Positions 39,383 through 39,522 of a stretch of 39,522 nucleotides of DNA are shown here, piece by piece. The notes beneath the pieces are model-generated. The model saw nothing but the letters and a program-made list of their open reading frames with translations. It was not told the origin of the DNA and did not search any database. This DNA comes from Mariprofundaceae bacterium (GTDB lineage: Bacteria; Pseudomonadota; Zetaproteobacteria; Mariprofundales; Mariprofundaceae): assembly GCA_030950745.1 (NCBI GenBank), contig JAUZQZ010000013.1, positions 1 to 39,522 of the forward strand, read 5' to 3'. Position 1 is the stretch's first letter, and every line of letters starts with the position of its first letter. The position numbers were made by a program, and so were the translations under genes.

Positions 39383-39522
39383 TTACTTAATAATTTCGGT
39401 AACGACGCCAGCGCCGACCGTACGACCACCCTCGCGAATAGCGAAGCGTAGTTCCTTGTCCATTGCAATCGGGGTAAGCAGTTCAATTTCCATGCTTACG
39501 TTATCTCCCGGCATCACCATCT
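39383..39522 (-). CDS. tuf: Elongation factor Tu, C-terminal end (runs off the window)
   Basis: The last 45 codons of tuf. [20 protein letters not shown] followed by [20 protein letters not shown] and TEIIK is the third domain of EF-Tu, which delivers aminoacyl-tRNA to the ribosome. The start lies beyond the right edge. Many proteobacteria have a second tuf copy in the str operon; this one heads the secE-nusG-ribosomal-polymerase region. Confidence 0.97.
   Translation of the reverse strand, partial: MVMPGDNVSMEIELLTPIAMDKELRFAIREGGRTVGAGVVTEIIK

Overview
The window is a stretch of chromosome from a Gram-negative bacterium, most likely a proteobacterium. Signs of this are the rpmG-tRNA-Trp-secE-nusG-rplKAJL-rpoBC order, a GlnB almost identical in layout to enteric GlnB, a GlnE adenylyltransferase paired with a GlnA carrying the adenylylation tyrosine, and a type III pantothenate kinase followed by a SPOR-like protein, as in many gammaproteobacteria. 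A gamma- or zetaproteobacterium (for example a Mariprofundus-like iron oxidiser) would fit, but the genus is inference from memory and nothing here proves it.

Left block (108-10257, all minus strand, transcribed right to left): queA, amtB, nadE, glnB, glnA, a terminator, glnE, pepA. The core amtB-nadE-glnB-glnA-glnE is a nitrogen-assimilation cluster: ammonium uptake, the PII sensor, glutamine synthetase, the enzyme that adenylylates it, and a glutamine-consuming NAD synthetase placed between transporter and PII. nadE starts with TTG overlapping the amtB stop. Upstream of queA lie a frameshifted response-regulator fragment and a 161-bp foldback element.

Middle block: rpiA and a membrane hybrid histidine kinase (minus), then a divergent plus-strand operon of a membrane protein of unknown function, nadC, birA, coaX and a SPOR-like protein, with overlapping or abutting genes (14360-18261). 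Convergent to it is a minus-strand group: a SpoIIE/RsbU-type phosphatase translationally coupled to fumC, then a large soluble multi-PAS/GAF hybrid kinase, then carA without carB. A small lipoprotein gene (46 aa) and ppk2 (polyphosphate kinase 2) follow to the right.

Right block (27626-39522, minus strand): the end of tuf, rpmG, tRNA-Trp, secE, nusG, rplK, rplA, an L10 leader, rplJ, rplL, a terminator/attenuator, rpoB, rpoC and a strong terminator. These are conserved housekeeping genes.

The least ordinary signal is a short non-autonomous foldback element present twice at full length (10442-10602, 27197-27357) and once as a 36-bp deletion derivative (25932-25967), with 4-bp flanking duplications at two of the three sites. 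Other points worth a look are the unlisted small lipoprotein, an in-frame duplicated start region before the membrane gene at 14360, and the nadE placement. I saw no CRISPR array, no prophage, no transposase gene and no clearly new multi-gene system.
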